Assembly (NCBI GenBank): GCA_031267455.1
Contig: JAIRZC010000206.1
Coordinates: forward strand, 1-7,386
From: Accumulibacter sp.
Lineage (GTDB): Bacteria > Pseudomonadota > Gammaproteobacteria > Burkholderiales > Rhodocyclaceae
Reading direction: 5' to 3'
DNA: 7,386 nt
Part shown: positions 1 to 6,670 of the stretch, piece by piece
How the letters are laid out: every line of letters begins with the position of its first letter
Numbering within the stretch: the first letter of the stretch is position 1
The notes under the pieces: generated by a model
What the model was told of the DNA's origin: nothing
Databases searched by the model: none
Seen by the model: the letters and a program-made list of their open reading frames with translations, nothing else
Translations under genes and position numbers: made by a program

Positions 1-625
1 CCGGAAAGCGGCAGAGGAATTCTTCGAGCCATTCGACCGATTCGGCGTCGAGATGGTTTGTCGGTTCGTCGAGCAGGAGCATATCCGGCTCGGAAAGCAG
101 TAGTTTGCACAGGGCGACGCGGCGTTTTTCACCGCCGGAAAGCCGTTTGATCACGGCATCCCATGGTGGCAGGCGCAAAGCGTCGGCCGCGATTTCCATA
201 CGGTTTTCGGTATCCGGCCCGGATGACGCGAGGATCGCTTCCAAATGCGCCTGTTCCTCGGCGAGCTTGTCGAAGTCAGCATCGGGTTCGGCGTAAGCCG
301 AATAAATGGCTTCCAACCGCGTCTGCGCCTCGATCACTTCGCCCAGACCCGATTCGATCTCGTGGCGTACGGTTTTTTCGGGGTCGAGTTGAGGTTCCTG
401 CGGTAAATGGCCGATTCTGATTCCCGCAAGATGTTGTACTTCGCCCTCGTAGTCTTTTTCAACTTTCGCCATGATCCTGAGGACGGTCGATTTTCCCGCG
501 CCGTTGAGGCCGAGGAGGCCGATTTTTGCGCCTGGGAAAAAAGAAAGCGAAATATCCTTGATAATCTGACGTTTCGGAGGAACGGTTTTGCTGACGCGCA
601 GCATCGACATTACGTATTGGGCCAT
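1..625 (-). CDS. ettA: EttA, energy-dependent translational throttle (ABC-F ATPase), N-terminal part
   Basis: Read on the minus strand from the ATG at 625, this gives 208 codons with no stop before the window edge, so the gene is partial and lacks its C-terminal 60% (family length is about 555 residues). The first ABC domain is complete through Walker B: Walker [10 protein letters not shown] at about residues 39-47, signature LSGGE at 162-166, and Walker B plus the ABC-F hallmark [14 protein letters not shown] at about 183-196. The N-terminus [13 protein letters not shown] and the insertion after Walker A match EttA rather than Uup, and the spacing fits. Family knowledge: EttA binds the ribosomal E site and gates the first elongation steps according to ATP/ADP ratio; it is cytoplasmic. 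The Shine-Dalgarno before the ATG is weak. The gene is divergent from the BOF gene, with a 222-bp gap that should hold both promoters. Assignment as ABC-F is certain; EttA specifically is very likely. Confidence 0.95.
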   Translation of the reverse strand, partial: MAQYVMSMLRVSKTVPPKRQIIKDISLSFFPGAKIGLLGLNGAGKSTVLRIMAKVEKDYEGEVQHLAGIRIGHLPQEPQLDPEKTVRHEIESGLGEVIEAQTRLEAIYSAYAEPDADFDKLAEEQAHLEAILASSGPDTENRMEIAADALRLPPWDAVIKRLSGGEKRRVALCKLLLSEPDMLLLDEPTNHLDAESVEWLEEFLCRFP

Positions 626-755
626 GGCGGTTCTCTGGAGATGATCGAAGGTTCGACGCTGACGAAGAAAGGGGAGGCGAGTTTACACGAAGACCCCATA
701 AACTTGAAACATTTCCCTTTCCGTCGGAGAAGCGAGGTGGCGAAGATAATTCCTC

Positions 756-785
756 TTGCTGAAGCACGACGAAAAATCCTAAAAT
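756..785 (+). promoter_or_regulatory. Candidate promoter of the BOF gene
   Basis: A -10-like TAAAAT at 780-785 (5 of 6 to TATAAT) lies 18 nt after a weak -35-like TTGCTG at 756-761 (3 of 6). This is the best sigma-70-like match I found in the 222-bp gap between the divergent ettA and BOF genes, about 60 bp before the BOF start. On the minus strand I saw no comparably convincing promoter for ettA. The call rests on consensus matching by eye. Confidence 0.35.
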
Positions 786-847
786 AACCCGTTTTTCCGT
801 CTGTTTGGGCTCTCAAGGCTCTGAAATTGGGTTTCAGGAGGTTTTCA

Positions 848-1258
848 ATGGCTCTGATTTTCAAGCGCAAGACCTTGATTTATATTGCATTTGCGGCTTT
901 CTGCACAAGCGCGCAGGCGCAATTCGTCGGGCAGGGCGCGCCGGCGGTTCCGGCTTCGGGAACGCTGAGCCCCGCCGGAACCGCCGAAGTGAAGGTGACG
1001 CGCGTCGCGGAGATTCTGAAGAACCCCGTCGACGATCTCTATGTCCTGGTGCGCGGGAGGCTTACCCGCAAGCTTCGCGCCGAGCACTATGAATTCACCG
1101 ACGGCACCGGAACGATCCGTGTGGAAATCGACGATGAGGATTTCGTCCACCAGCCCGTCACCGAAGAAACCGTCGTCGAGCTTTATGGCGAAGTCGACGT
1201 GGATTACATGACCTCGCCTGAAATCGAGGTCGAGTGGATGCGCGTCGTCCCGAAATAG
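848..1258 (+). CDS. Secreted BOF-domain stress protein, YgiW/YdeI family
   Basis: The protein has 136 residues. The ATG at 848 is preferred because AGGAGG (836-841) sits 6 nt before it, an ideal Shine-Dalgarno; a TTG 21 nt further upstream has none. Residues 1-24 form a signal peptide (basic FKRK, a hydrophobic stretch, then TSAQA) with likely cleavage between Ala24 and Gln25, so the mature protein is periplasmic. Residues of about 40-136 fit the bacterial OB fold (BOF, formerly DUF388): a VLVRGRLTR strand, FTDGTGTIRVEIDDE, and VELYGEVD near the C-terminus, which align in order with E. coli YgiW (LRGN, FKDASGTINVDID, VEIQGEVD). Known members are linked to hydrogen peroxide, cadmium or acid stress and signalling; the ligand of this one is not visible in the sequence. 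It appears to be a single-gene unit, followed by a GC hairpin. Confidence 0.9.
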   Translation: MALIFKRKTLIYIAFAAFCTSAQAQFVGQGAPAVPASGTLSPAGTAEVKVTRVAEILKNPVDDLYVLVRGRLTRKLRAEHYEFTDGTGTIRVEIDDEDFVHQPVTEETVVELYGEVDVDYMTSPEIEVEWMRVVPK

Positions 1259-1268
1259 TTTTGGCAGG

Positions 1269-1290
1269 GCGCCGCAGGCGGCGCAGTTTC
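1269..1290 (+). terminator. Possible weak intrinsic terminator after the BOF gene
   Basis: A perfect inverted repeat (GCGCCGC at 1269-1275, GCGGCGC at 1278-1284) begins 10 nt after the BOF stop codon. It is followed by AGTTTC, so the T tract is only three bases. The stem is strong but the tail is poor, so it could also be a REP-like or mRNA-stabilising hairpin with read-through into pta. Confidence 0.4.
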
Positions 1291-1309
1291 ATCCAGGGCC
1301 GGCGGTACT

Positions 1310-1423
1310 ATGGGTTTTCCGTCGGCCTTGTTTCGTGCGCTTCCCGCGCTCGTTTCGGTGGCGCGCGTGCTGGATATCCATCTTTCCGATGGAAGGACCC
1401 TGCCAATCCTGGCCGGAGAGTGA
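1310..1423 (+). CDS. Possible 37-residue leader ORF before pta (uncertain)
   Basis: An ATG at 1310 opens a 37-codon frame ending in TGA at 1421-1423, one base before the pta ATG at 1425. The translation begins MGFPSALFRALPALVSVARV and ends LPILAGE. The third codon positions are mostly G or C, like the neighbouring real genes. The pta Shine-Dalgarno (GGAG, 1415-1418) lies inside its last codons, an arrangement typical of translational coupling. Against it: no good Shine-Dalgarno precedes its ATG, I recognise no family, and the overlapping pta frame is also open here. It could be a leader peptide, a remnant or chance. Confidence 0.2.
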   Translation: MGFPSALFRALPALVSVARVLDIHLSDGRTLPILAGE

Positions 1424-1424
1424 A

Positions 1425-3479
1425 ATGGAAAAAAAATTCAAGCAGATATTTTTTATCGTTCCCGCCCGACAAAGTGTCGGCCTGACTTCGGTTTCGCTCG
1501 GCGTCGTTCGCGCGCTGCAACGTATCGGCGTCGATGTGGCCTACGTCAAGCCGGTTGCGCAGGAGTTGACCGACAACTCGATTCACTTTGCGCGCGAGCT
1601 CTTTCGGATTTCGTCGCCCGAAGCGCTGACGCTCCAGGAAGCGGCCGACCATATCGCTTCGAACCAGATGAGCGAACTTCTGGAAAAGATCGTTACGCTC
1701 TGCTTAAGTGGCGGTCAGGGTGGCGCGCTCGTCGTCGAAGGTCTGCACACCGACCCCTCGTACTCGTTCATTTCGCAATTGAATGTCGAAATTGCGCGCA
1801 ACCTCAAAGCAGGCGTCGTCGTTGTCGGAAATGCCGCGCTTCCCAATCCGGTGGCTATCTCGCGCCTGTGTATCAGCCAATTCCAGAATGGAAACTGCAC
1901 AGTGGTCGGAACGATCCTCAACCAGGCGCCGGAAGGTTTCGATTCCGACGCGGCGCAACGCGCGCTCGGCAGCGTTTCGCTTTGGGGCGTCGTGCGCGAG
2001 AATCGCCAGCTGAAATCGCCTCGGACTTCGGATGTGGCGCAGCGGCTCGACGCCAGGCTGATTTCGCGGGGCGAGATCGAGTCGCGTCGCGTCCACGAAA
2101 TGGTTATCGCATCCCGTTCAGTTGAAAGCATCATTCCGTGCCTGCATCCGGGCGTTCTCCTGATCACATCGGGCGACCGAAGCGATATCATCCTCGCGGC
2201 CGCGCTCGCCGAAAGCCGGGGCATCCGACTCGCGGGACTTCTCCTGACACATTCGAGCGGCATTTCGCGAGAAGTCATGGATATGGCGGCGCCGGCGCTC
2301 GAGAGCAGCGGTCTTCCGATACTGATCGTCGAAGACGACAGCTTCGTGACCGCGCGGCGGATCAGCAGCATCCCGGCGGCTGTTCCCTACGACGACAGCG
2401 ACCGGATGAATGCCATTGTCGATACTGTTGCCGAAAACCTCAATCTCGAATCGATTGCGACGGCGTTTCATTTCCAGGAAACGATGAAACTCTCGCCTCC
2501 GGCATTCCGCTATCAACTCATCCAGAAAGCGCGTTCGGAAAGGCAGCGCATCGTCCTCCCCGAAGGCGAGGAGCCGAGGACTGTGCGCGCGGCGGTTGTT
2601 TGTGAAGAGAAAGGCATTGCAAAATGCGTCCTTTTGGGCAAGCGGCACATCATTGAGAGCGTCGCGGCATCGCAGGACATCGAATTGCCCGATGGCATCG
2701 AAATCCTTGATCCGGATAACATCCGGAAAAACTACATTGCGCCGATGGTCGAATTGCGCAGGGCCAAAGGGCTGACGCCGCAACAGGCCGAAGCCCAGCT
2801 CGAAGATGCCGTGGTACTCGGAACGATGATGCTTGCCATAGACGAAGTCGACGGACTCGTCTCGGGCGCCGTCCATACGACGGCGAGCACGGTGCGGCCC
2901 GCTCTCCAACTGATCAAGACGGCTCCGGGATCGTCGATCGTCTCGTCGGTTTTCTTCATGCTGATGCCTGACCAGGTGCTTGTGTATGGCGACTGCGCGA
3001 TCAATCCCGCGCCGACCGCGGAGCAATTGGCTGAAATCGCCAGGCAGAGCGCCGACAGCGCGACGGCTTTCGGCATCGCGCCGCGCGTCGCAATGATCAG
3101 CTATAGTACCGGCTCCTCCGGCGAGGGTTCGGATGTCGAAAAAGTCCGGCGCGCGACCGAGTTGGCGCGCGCGAGCTATCCGGACTTGATCCTTGATGGG
3201 CCTTTGCAATACGACGCGGCCTTCGTCGCCGATGTCGGCAGGCAGAAAGCGCCTGGAAGCCCGGTTGCGGGGCAAGCGACCGTTTTCATCTTTCCCGACC
3301 TCAATACGGGTAACACGACGTATAAAGCCGTCCAGCGAAGCGCAAACGTCATCTCCGTCGGCCCGATGCTCCAGGGTTTGCGCAAACCGGTCAACGACCT
3401 GTCGCGCGGCGCGCTCGTCGACGATATCGTGTTCACAATTGCGCTGACGGCGATTCAGGCGCAGACGATCCGAAACTGA
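1425..3479 (+). CDS. pta: Phosphate acetyltransferase (long, three-domain type)
   Basis: The protein has 684 residues and catalyses acetyl-CoA + phosphate to acetyl phosphate + CoA in the cytoplasm, the first step of acetate overflow or the reverse activation of acetate. The start at 1425 is chosen because GGAG at 1415-1418 sits 6 nt before it and the protein then begins like E. coli Pta; the frame stays open upstream to a GTG at 1335. Domains: an N-terminal BioD/P-loop-like domain (about 1-200, with SVGLTSVSLG), a DRTGG regulatory domain (about 215-325), and the catalytic PTA_PTB domain (about 354-684). Catalytic-domain motifs are intact: YSTGSSGEGSDVEK at 560-573, DGPLQYD at 591-597 and FPDLNTGNTTYK at 623-634, ending in a C-terminus nearly identical to the E. 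coli one. The usual TGT before SVGLTS in the N-terminal loop is ARQ here. E. coli Pta has 714 residues, so this is full length. No ackA is adjacent; a NimA-like gene follows after 14-20 nt. Confidence 0.97.
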   Translation: MEKKFKQIFFIVPARQSVGLTSVSLGVVRALQRIGVDVAYVKPVAQELTDNSIHFARELFRISSPEALTLQEAADHIASNQMSELLEKIVTLCLSGGQGGALVVEGLHTDPSYSFISQLNVEIARNLKAGVVVVGNAALPNPVAISRLCISQFQNGNCTVVGTILNQAPEGFDSDAAQRALGSVSLWGVVRENRQLKSPRTSDVAQRLDARLISRGEIESRRVHEMVIASRSVESIIPCLHPGVLLITSGDRSDIILAAALAESRGIRLAGLLLTHSSGISREVMDMAAPALESSGLPILIVEDDSFVTARRISSIPAAVPYDDSDRMNAIVDTVAENLNLESIATAFHFQETMKLSPPAFRYQLIQKARSERQRIVLPEGEEPRTVRAAVVCEEKGIAKCVLLGKRHIIESVAASQDIELPDGIEILDPDNIRKNYIAPMVELRRAKGLTPQQAEAQLEDAVVLGTMMLAIDEVDGLVSGAVHTTASTVRPALQLIKTAPGSSIVSSVFFMLMPDQVLVYGDCAINPAPTAEQLAEIARQSADSATAFGIAPRVAMISYSTGSSGEGSDVEKVRRATELARASYPDLILDGPLQYDAAFVADVGRQKAPGSPVAGQATVFIFPDLNTGNTTYKAVQRSANVISVGPMLQGLRKPVNDLSRGALVDDIVFTIALTAIQAQTIRN

Positions 3480-3493
3480 TTTTCGATGAGGGG

Positions 3494-3976
3494 ATGGATG
3501 TGAAGTACGAGCCGCGGAGGAAAGACCGCAGGGTCGGTCAGGATGAATGCCTTGAAATTCTTGCGCGAGGCGCTCACGGTGTCCTTGCGACGGTTGGCGA
3601 AGACGGCGAGCCCTATCCCGTTCCGCTCTCCTACGTTTTCCTCGACGGAAAGATTTATTTCCACTGTGCGCGAAAAGGGCGAAAGATCGACAACTTGCGC
3701 GTATGTTCGCGTGTCGGTTTTACCGTCGTCGGTCGGGTTCAGCCTCTGTTCGAGGAGAATTTTTCGACCCAGTACGAAAGCGTGATCGTTTTCGGTCAAG
3801 CGGGCGAAGTGACGGGCGAGGGCGAAAAATACACAGCGCTTTACGCGCTTGCCGAAAAATATCTCCCCGAACACATTGGCAAAGCGGACGATTATATAAA
3901 GCGCGCCTTTTCCCAAGTTGCCGTCTATACCGTCGTCCCCGAGCGGATGAGCGGAAAAGCGCGGCATTCCAAATAA
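3494..3976 (+). CDS. NimA-like FMN-binding split-barrel protein (pyridoxamine 5'-phosphate oxidase-related)
   Basis: The protein has 160 residues and belongs to the Pyridox_ox_2/NimA-type flavin-binding family. Family-typical segments in order: RRKDR at 8-12, GVLATVGEDGEPYPVPLSY at about 29-47, IYFHCARKGRKIDNL at about 54-68, and YESVIVFGQAGEV in the second half, ending in a GKAR tail. Family members bind FMN as dimers; some (NimA-J) reduce nitroimidazoles, but most have unknown substrates, so resistance should not be assumed. The start is ambiguous: GAGGGG at 3488-3493 abuts the ATG at 3494 but has good spacing (about 6-8 nt) to the in-frame GTG at 3500, which would give 158 residues starting before KYEPRRKDR. 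It lies 14-20 nt after pta, so cotranscription is likely. Confidence 0.88.
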   Translation: MDVKYEPRRKDRRVGQDECLEILARGAHGVLATVGEDGEPYPVPLSYVFLDGKIYFHCARKGRKIDNLRVCSRVGFTVVGRVQPLFEENFSTQYESVIVFGQAGEVTGEGEKYTALYALAEKYLPEHIGKADDYIKRAFSQVAVYTVVPERMSGKARHSK

Positions 3977-3979
3977 TTC

Positions 3980-4024
3980 ACCGCTTCTCCAATTTGAAAA
4001 ACCGTCGGCGAAGTGGTCATTTTG
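3980..4024 (+). terminator. Candidate terminator after the NimA-like gene
   Basis: ACCGCTTC (3980-3987) can pair with GAAGTGGT (4010-4017), giving 8 bp with one G-T wobble across a 22-nt loop, followed by CATTTTG. It starts 4 nt after the TAA of the NimA-like gene, in the gap between convergent genes. The long loop and short T run make it a moderate to weak call. Confidence 0.3.
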
Positions 4025-4102
4025 CGCATGATTTGACCTCGACAGCCTTTCGAACGATATTTTTATAGCATGGGGATGTCGCGGGAAACTGTCTGCGGCG
4101 GC

Positions 4103-4636
4103 CTATCGAGTCTTTTTCCCTCTCTGGAAAAGGAATAGGATCAGTAGCAAGGCCGCGCTGGGCAACCAGACCCAGAGCAGTTCGGATTTGAGAACGGCGA
4201 TTCCGCGCGCTCCGAAGAATGCCCTGAGGCTGAGAGGAGAGACTCGGATCGGGCGCCAGGGAAAGAAATAGCGCGCGTCGGAAACCGGCCAGAAGGCCGC
4301 GACGCCGAATCCGCCGCTCGTCGCGGCATCGAGGGCGATATGGCTAAAAACGGCGGTGAAAAGCAGAAAAAAGGCCGTGGGTCGCCGGCAATGCAGGAAA
4401 GGGGCGAGGATGAATCCAAAAACGCCGCAACAGAACGCGAAAAAAAGCGAGTGCGAAAAGCCCCGATGTCCTAAGATGTTGGCGTAATTGACGCCCAAGT
4501 GGAAGCCGATGACGTCGAAATCCGGGACGATCGCGAAAAAAACGGCGGCGAGCAACAGACGCGGCGAAACATGTTTTGTCCCGAGACCCGCGCCCAGCGC
4601 CAGAATGGGCGCAGTATGGCTCAAGATGGTTGGCAT
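4103..4636 (-). CDS. YdjM/DUF457-type inner-membrane metal-dependent hydrolase
   Basis: The protein has 177 residues and fits the LexA-binding, inner membrane-associated putative hydrolase family (YdjM-like, PF04307). Candidate metal ligands are all present: His7, PDFD at 38-41, HRGFSH at 57-62, and HIALD with His99 and Asp103. Hydrophobic segments at about 27-37, 65-81, 87-97 and 158-172 alternate with these motifs, as expected for a multi-pass membrane enzyme; the tail QRGKKTR is basic and probably cytoplasmic. The substrate is unknown for the family; a role in lipid or envelope metabolism is often suggested but is not shown here. No Shine-Dalgarno precedes the ATG at 4636, and a promoter-like pair sits so close that a leaderless mRNA is possible. 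The gene lies downstream of efp in the same direction but after a 279-bp gap, so it is probably a separate unit. Confidence 0.88.
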   Translation of the reverse strand: MPTILSHTAPILALGAGLGTKHVSPRLLLAAVFFAIVPDFDVIGFHLGVNYANILGHRGFSHSLFFAFCCGVFGFILAPFLHCRRPTAFFLLFTAVFSHIALDAATSGGFGVAAFWPVSDARYFFPWRPIRVSPLSLRAFFGARGIAVLKSELLWVWLPSAALLLILFLFQRGKKTR

Positions 4637-4915
4637 GAGGGGTAAGGATATCCAGTACGATTGATTTTGACAAACAACGCCTGGCGGTGGGATCGTCCGC
4701 GTAGTTGAATCCCGAGAACGCCGTCGGTTGTTCGTTCGCGCATTTCACGACGCCGCGGCGAAAAAATTCGAAGAGCAGGTTCGGCTGTGCCATCACGAGA
4801 GGGAAGCGCGATGAGGAAATGAAGGCCCATACGCTTTCCGATACGGAGGTCGATGCGAATTTCAGAGCGAAAAAAGCCCGGGGGTTCCTGCCAGTCGGTC
4901 TCTTTGGAATGAGGA
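4637..4915. other. Gap between efp and the YdjM-like gene, no gene recognised
   Basis: These 279 bp hold no frame with family-like features. Downstream of the efp stop, the minus strand reads CCCCCGGGCTTTTTTCG (about 4888-4872), a GC block plus T6, but I could not fold a convincing stem of normal loop length before it. On the plus strand a 34-codon frame starts at an ATG near 4819 behind a GAGGAA sequence and ends over the efp stop; I do not consider it supported. The YdjM-like promoter lies at the left end of the gap. Confidence 0.5.
4645..4673 (-). promoter_or_regulatory. Candidate promoter of the YdjM-like gene, possibly leaderless
   Basis: On the minus strand a -35-like TTGTCA (4673-4668, 5 of 6 to TTGACA) and a -10-like TATCCT (4650-4645, 4 of 6) are separated by exactly 17 nt. 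Only 8 nt lie between the -10 and the ATG at 4636, so transcription would start at or next to the start codon. That agrees with the absence of a Shine-Dalgarno. Confidence 0.4.
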
Positions 4916-5473
4916 TTACTTGACTCGGGCGCGGTATTCGTTCGTTCGGGTATCGATTTCGATTTTGTCGCCGATTTCGACAAAGGCGGGGACGGCGAGT
5001 TCGAAACCGGTCGAGATGCGGGCGGGTTTCATGACCTTGCCCGATGTGTCGCCCTTGACTGCGGGTTCGGTGTAGATTACTTCGCGAACAAGAATCGTCG
5101 GAAGTTCGATCGAAATGGCCTTTCCGTTGTAGAAAACGACTTCGCAGGGCATGCCGTCCTCGAGGTAGGGCAGGGCGTCGGTCATGTATTCCTTTTCGAT
5201 TTCGTACTGGTTATATTCCGAGTCCATGAAGACATACATCGGGTCGGTCAAATAGGAGAAAGCCACTTCCTTGCGATCGAGTTGGACCGTATCGAATTTG
5301 TCGTCGGCGCGATAGACCGCTTCGCCTGGCGTGCCTGTCAGGAGGTTTTTCATTTTCATTTTGACGACCGAGGCGTTGCGACCGGATTTGCTGAATTCGG
5401 CCTTGAGGACGACCATTGCGTCGTTGCCGACCATGAACACGTTTCCGGCGCGGAGTTCTTGAGCTGTTTTCAT
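4916..5473 (-). CDS. efp: Elongation factor P, Arg32 type
   Basis: The protein has 185 residues, the normal length for EF-P, and binds between the P and E sites to promote peptide bond formation at polyproline stretches. It has a KOW-like N-terminal domain (about 1-62) and two OB domains (about 65-128 and 130-185). The modification loop reads [13 protein letters not shown], putting an arginine exactly at position 32, as in Pseudomonas, Shewanella and Neisseria EF-P, where Arg32 is rhamnosylated; E. coli-type EF-P has a lysine in a PGKG loop. Other family signatures are [43 protein letters not shown] and the terminal [15 protein letters not shown]. It lies 39 nt downstream of the modifying enzyme gene earP. 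No Shine-Dalgarno precedes the ATG (the upstream bases are CAATCTGAATT), and a promoter-like TATAAT lies just upstream. Confidence 0.98.
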   Translation of the reverse strand: MKTAQELRAGNVFMVGNDAMVVLKAEFSKSGRNASVVKMKMKNLLTGTPGEAVYRADDKFDTVQLDRKEVAFSYLTDPMYVFMDSEYNQYEIEKEYMTDALPYLEDGMPCEVVFYNGKAISIELPTILVREVIYTEPAVKGDTSGKVMKPARISTGFELAVPAFVEIGDKIEIDTRTNEYRARVK

Positions 5474-5511
5474 AATTCAGATTGGAAGATGGAGACAAGA
5501 CTAAACCAATT

Positions 5512-5539
5512 ATTATAGCTTGGAAAGACAGAATTTCAC
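5512..5539 (-). promoter_or_regulatory. Candidate efp promoter overlapping the earP stop codon
   Basis: On the minus strand a perfect TATAAT (5517-5512) overlaps the TAA stop of earP. A -35-like GTGAAA (5539-5534, 4 of 6) lies 16 nt upstream. Transcription would start near 5505, leaving an efp leader of about 30 nt. This would let efp be expressed apart from earP, which makes sense because EF-P is needed in far greater amounts than its modifying enzyme. Confidence 0.45.
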
Positions 5540-6670
5540 CAGTGAACGACACAGGTCATCTTGTTTTTTCAGGTGTTCCGCCCAGTTTTTGGCGTGTACG
5601 CGCAGATCGGGAAGACACGCCATCCAATCGGCGCAGGTTTCGGGCGAAAAAAAGCCTTTGTTCCACTCCTGGTGAAAAGCGCGCACGGCCTTTGACGCCT
5701 CGTGTGACAGGTTCTCGCAATAAAGGTCCAGGAAGGCGTCCAGTTTGCTGAAATGCGCTCTTCTTTCCTGCGGGTAGATGTTCCATACAAAGGGTCTTTC
5801 AGCCCACTGCGACCGGACGAAAGAGTCTTCTCCGCGAATGAACAGGAAGTCCGAGATCAGGAGGAGCGCGTCGAATTCGGTTTGAGGAACAAAGGCGGTG
5901 AGAAAACAGAGTTCGAGCCGGCCACGCGATAGGGTTTTTCCCGAAAGCGCGATACTCCGAAAAATTTTTTCATTCGATTCGCACGGCGGAACGAGGCAGC
6001 GGACGGGCGCATCCCCCGCCGCGAGAAAGTCCAGTAGACCGGGGATCGCCGTATTTTCGTAAGCGAAAAGAAAAAAGGTCTGCGTACCCTGCGCGGGCAC
6101 GGTGAATCCCAGCGTTTTCCAGAGGATTGCTTTACGTTCGGGGGAATTGAGAAAATCCCGCGCGTCTTTTTCCAAACCGCGTTCGCGCAAAAGGCCACCG
6201 GTTTTTTCAGTGAATCCCGGAAAGAAAAAATACTCGGCTTGCGGCAGGCGAGGGTGTGGCGAGGGCAGCATATGGCAGGTTTCGACCCAGGCTTCCGCGC
6301 TCAGGTAGTCGAGGTTGATCCAGATCGTTTGGGGAGAGACGGACGCCATTGCCCTCGAATAGGAATCGGGCGCTCGGCAGCCGAAAGTTTCTATGACGAT
6401 ATTCGCGGGCGGAGCGCCAAGGGGAAAGCATGTACCCGCGGAGTTTTTGTCCCACATGCGTATTTCGACATTCATGACGCATTGAACGCTTCGCGCGGGG
6501 GAAATCTCAGGACATATTCTTTGAAAAGCGGAAAGATCGTCTGCCCACAGACGAACCGGGAAACCGTATTCCCGCGCGAGTTGTCTCGCAAGACGCCAGG
6601 CGACGCCGATGTCGCCGTGATTGTCGACGACAGTACAGAAAATGTCCCAGTAAAGCGAAGGCGTGTTCAT
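5513..6670 (-). CDS. earP: EarP, EF-P arginine-32 rhamnosyltransferase
   Basis: The protein has 385 residues (family about 370-390). It transfers rhamnose from dTDP-beta-L-rhamnose to Arg32 of EF-P, in the cytoplasm; it is a GT-B inverting glycosyltransferase (GT104). The N-terminal motif WDIFCTVVDNHGDIGVAWR gives Asp16 and Asp20, matching the conserved acidic pair that includes the proposed catalytic base. The C-terminal nucleotide-sugar binding motif RGEDSFVRSQWAERPFVWNI starts at residue 279, with Arg279, Glu281, Asp282 and Ser283 intact. LSAEAWVE (about 130-140) and FFFPGFTEKTGG are also typical. The ATG at 6670 is chosen because the protein then starts like known EarP; the frame runs open to 6817, but that part is low-complexity and unlike the family. 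Only a weak GGA precedes the start. Its partner efp follows 39 nt later. Confidence 0.96.
   Translation of the reverse strand: MNTPSLYWDIFCTVVDNHGDIGVAWRLARQLAREYGFPVRLWADDLSAFQRICPEISPARSVQCVMNVEIRMWDKNSAGTCFPLGAPPANIVIETFGCRAPDSYSRAMASVSPQTIWINLDYLSAEAWVETCHMLPSPHPRLPQAEYFFFPGFTEKTGGLLRERGLEKDARDFLNSPERKAILWKTLGFTVPAQGTQTFFLFAYENTAIPGLLDFLAAGDAPVRCLVPPCESNEKIFRSIALSGKTLSRGRLELCFLTAFVPQTEFDALLLISDFLFIRGEDSFVRSQWAERPFVWNIYPQERRAHFSKLDAFLDLYCENLSHEASKAVRAFHQEWNKGFFSPETCADWMACLPDLRVHAKNWAEHLKKQDDLCRSLVKFCLSKL

Noticed and set aside
2118..3275. 385-codon open frame on the minus strand
   Set aside because: It lies wholly inside pta, which is intact and strongly family-like; the translation is arginine-rich and resembles no family. 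It is a shadow caused by high GC.
4344..4796. 150-codon minus-strand frame beginning MMAQPNLLFEFF
   Set aside because: Its start looks protein-like, but two thirds overlap the YdjM-like gene in another frame and the overlapped part is low-complexity. A degraded small gene in 4637-4796 cannot be fully excluded.
4705..4923. Plus-strand frame including a 34-codon piece from about 4819 behind GAGGAA
   Set aside because: It overlaps the efp stop codon in antisense, has no recognisable features, and short frames with a chance purine run are common.
4872..4930. efp terminator candidate (CCCCCGGGC followed by T6 on the minus strand)
   Set aside because: The only pairing for the GC block is the GCCCG inside the efp 3' end, about 45 nt away with large bulges; not a convincing intrinsic hairpin.
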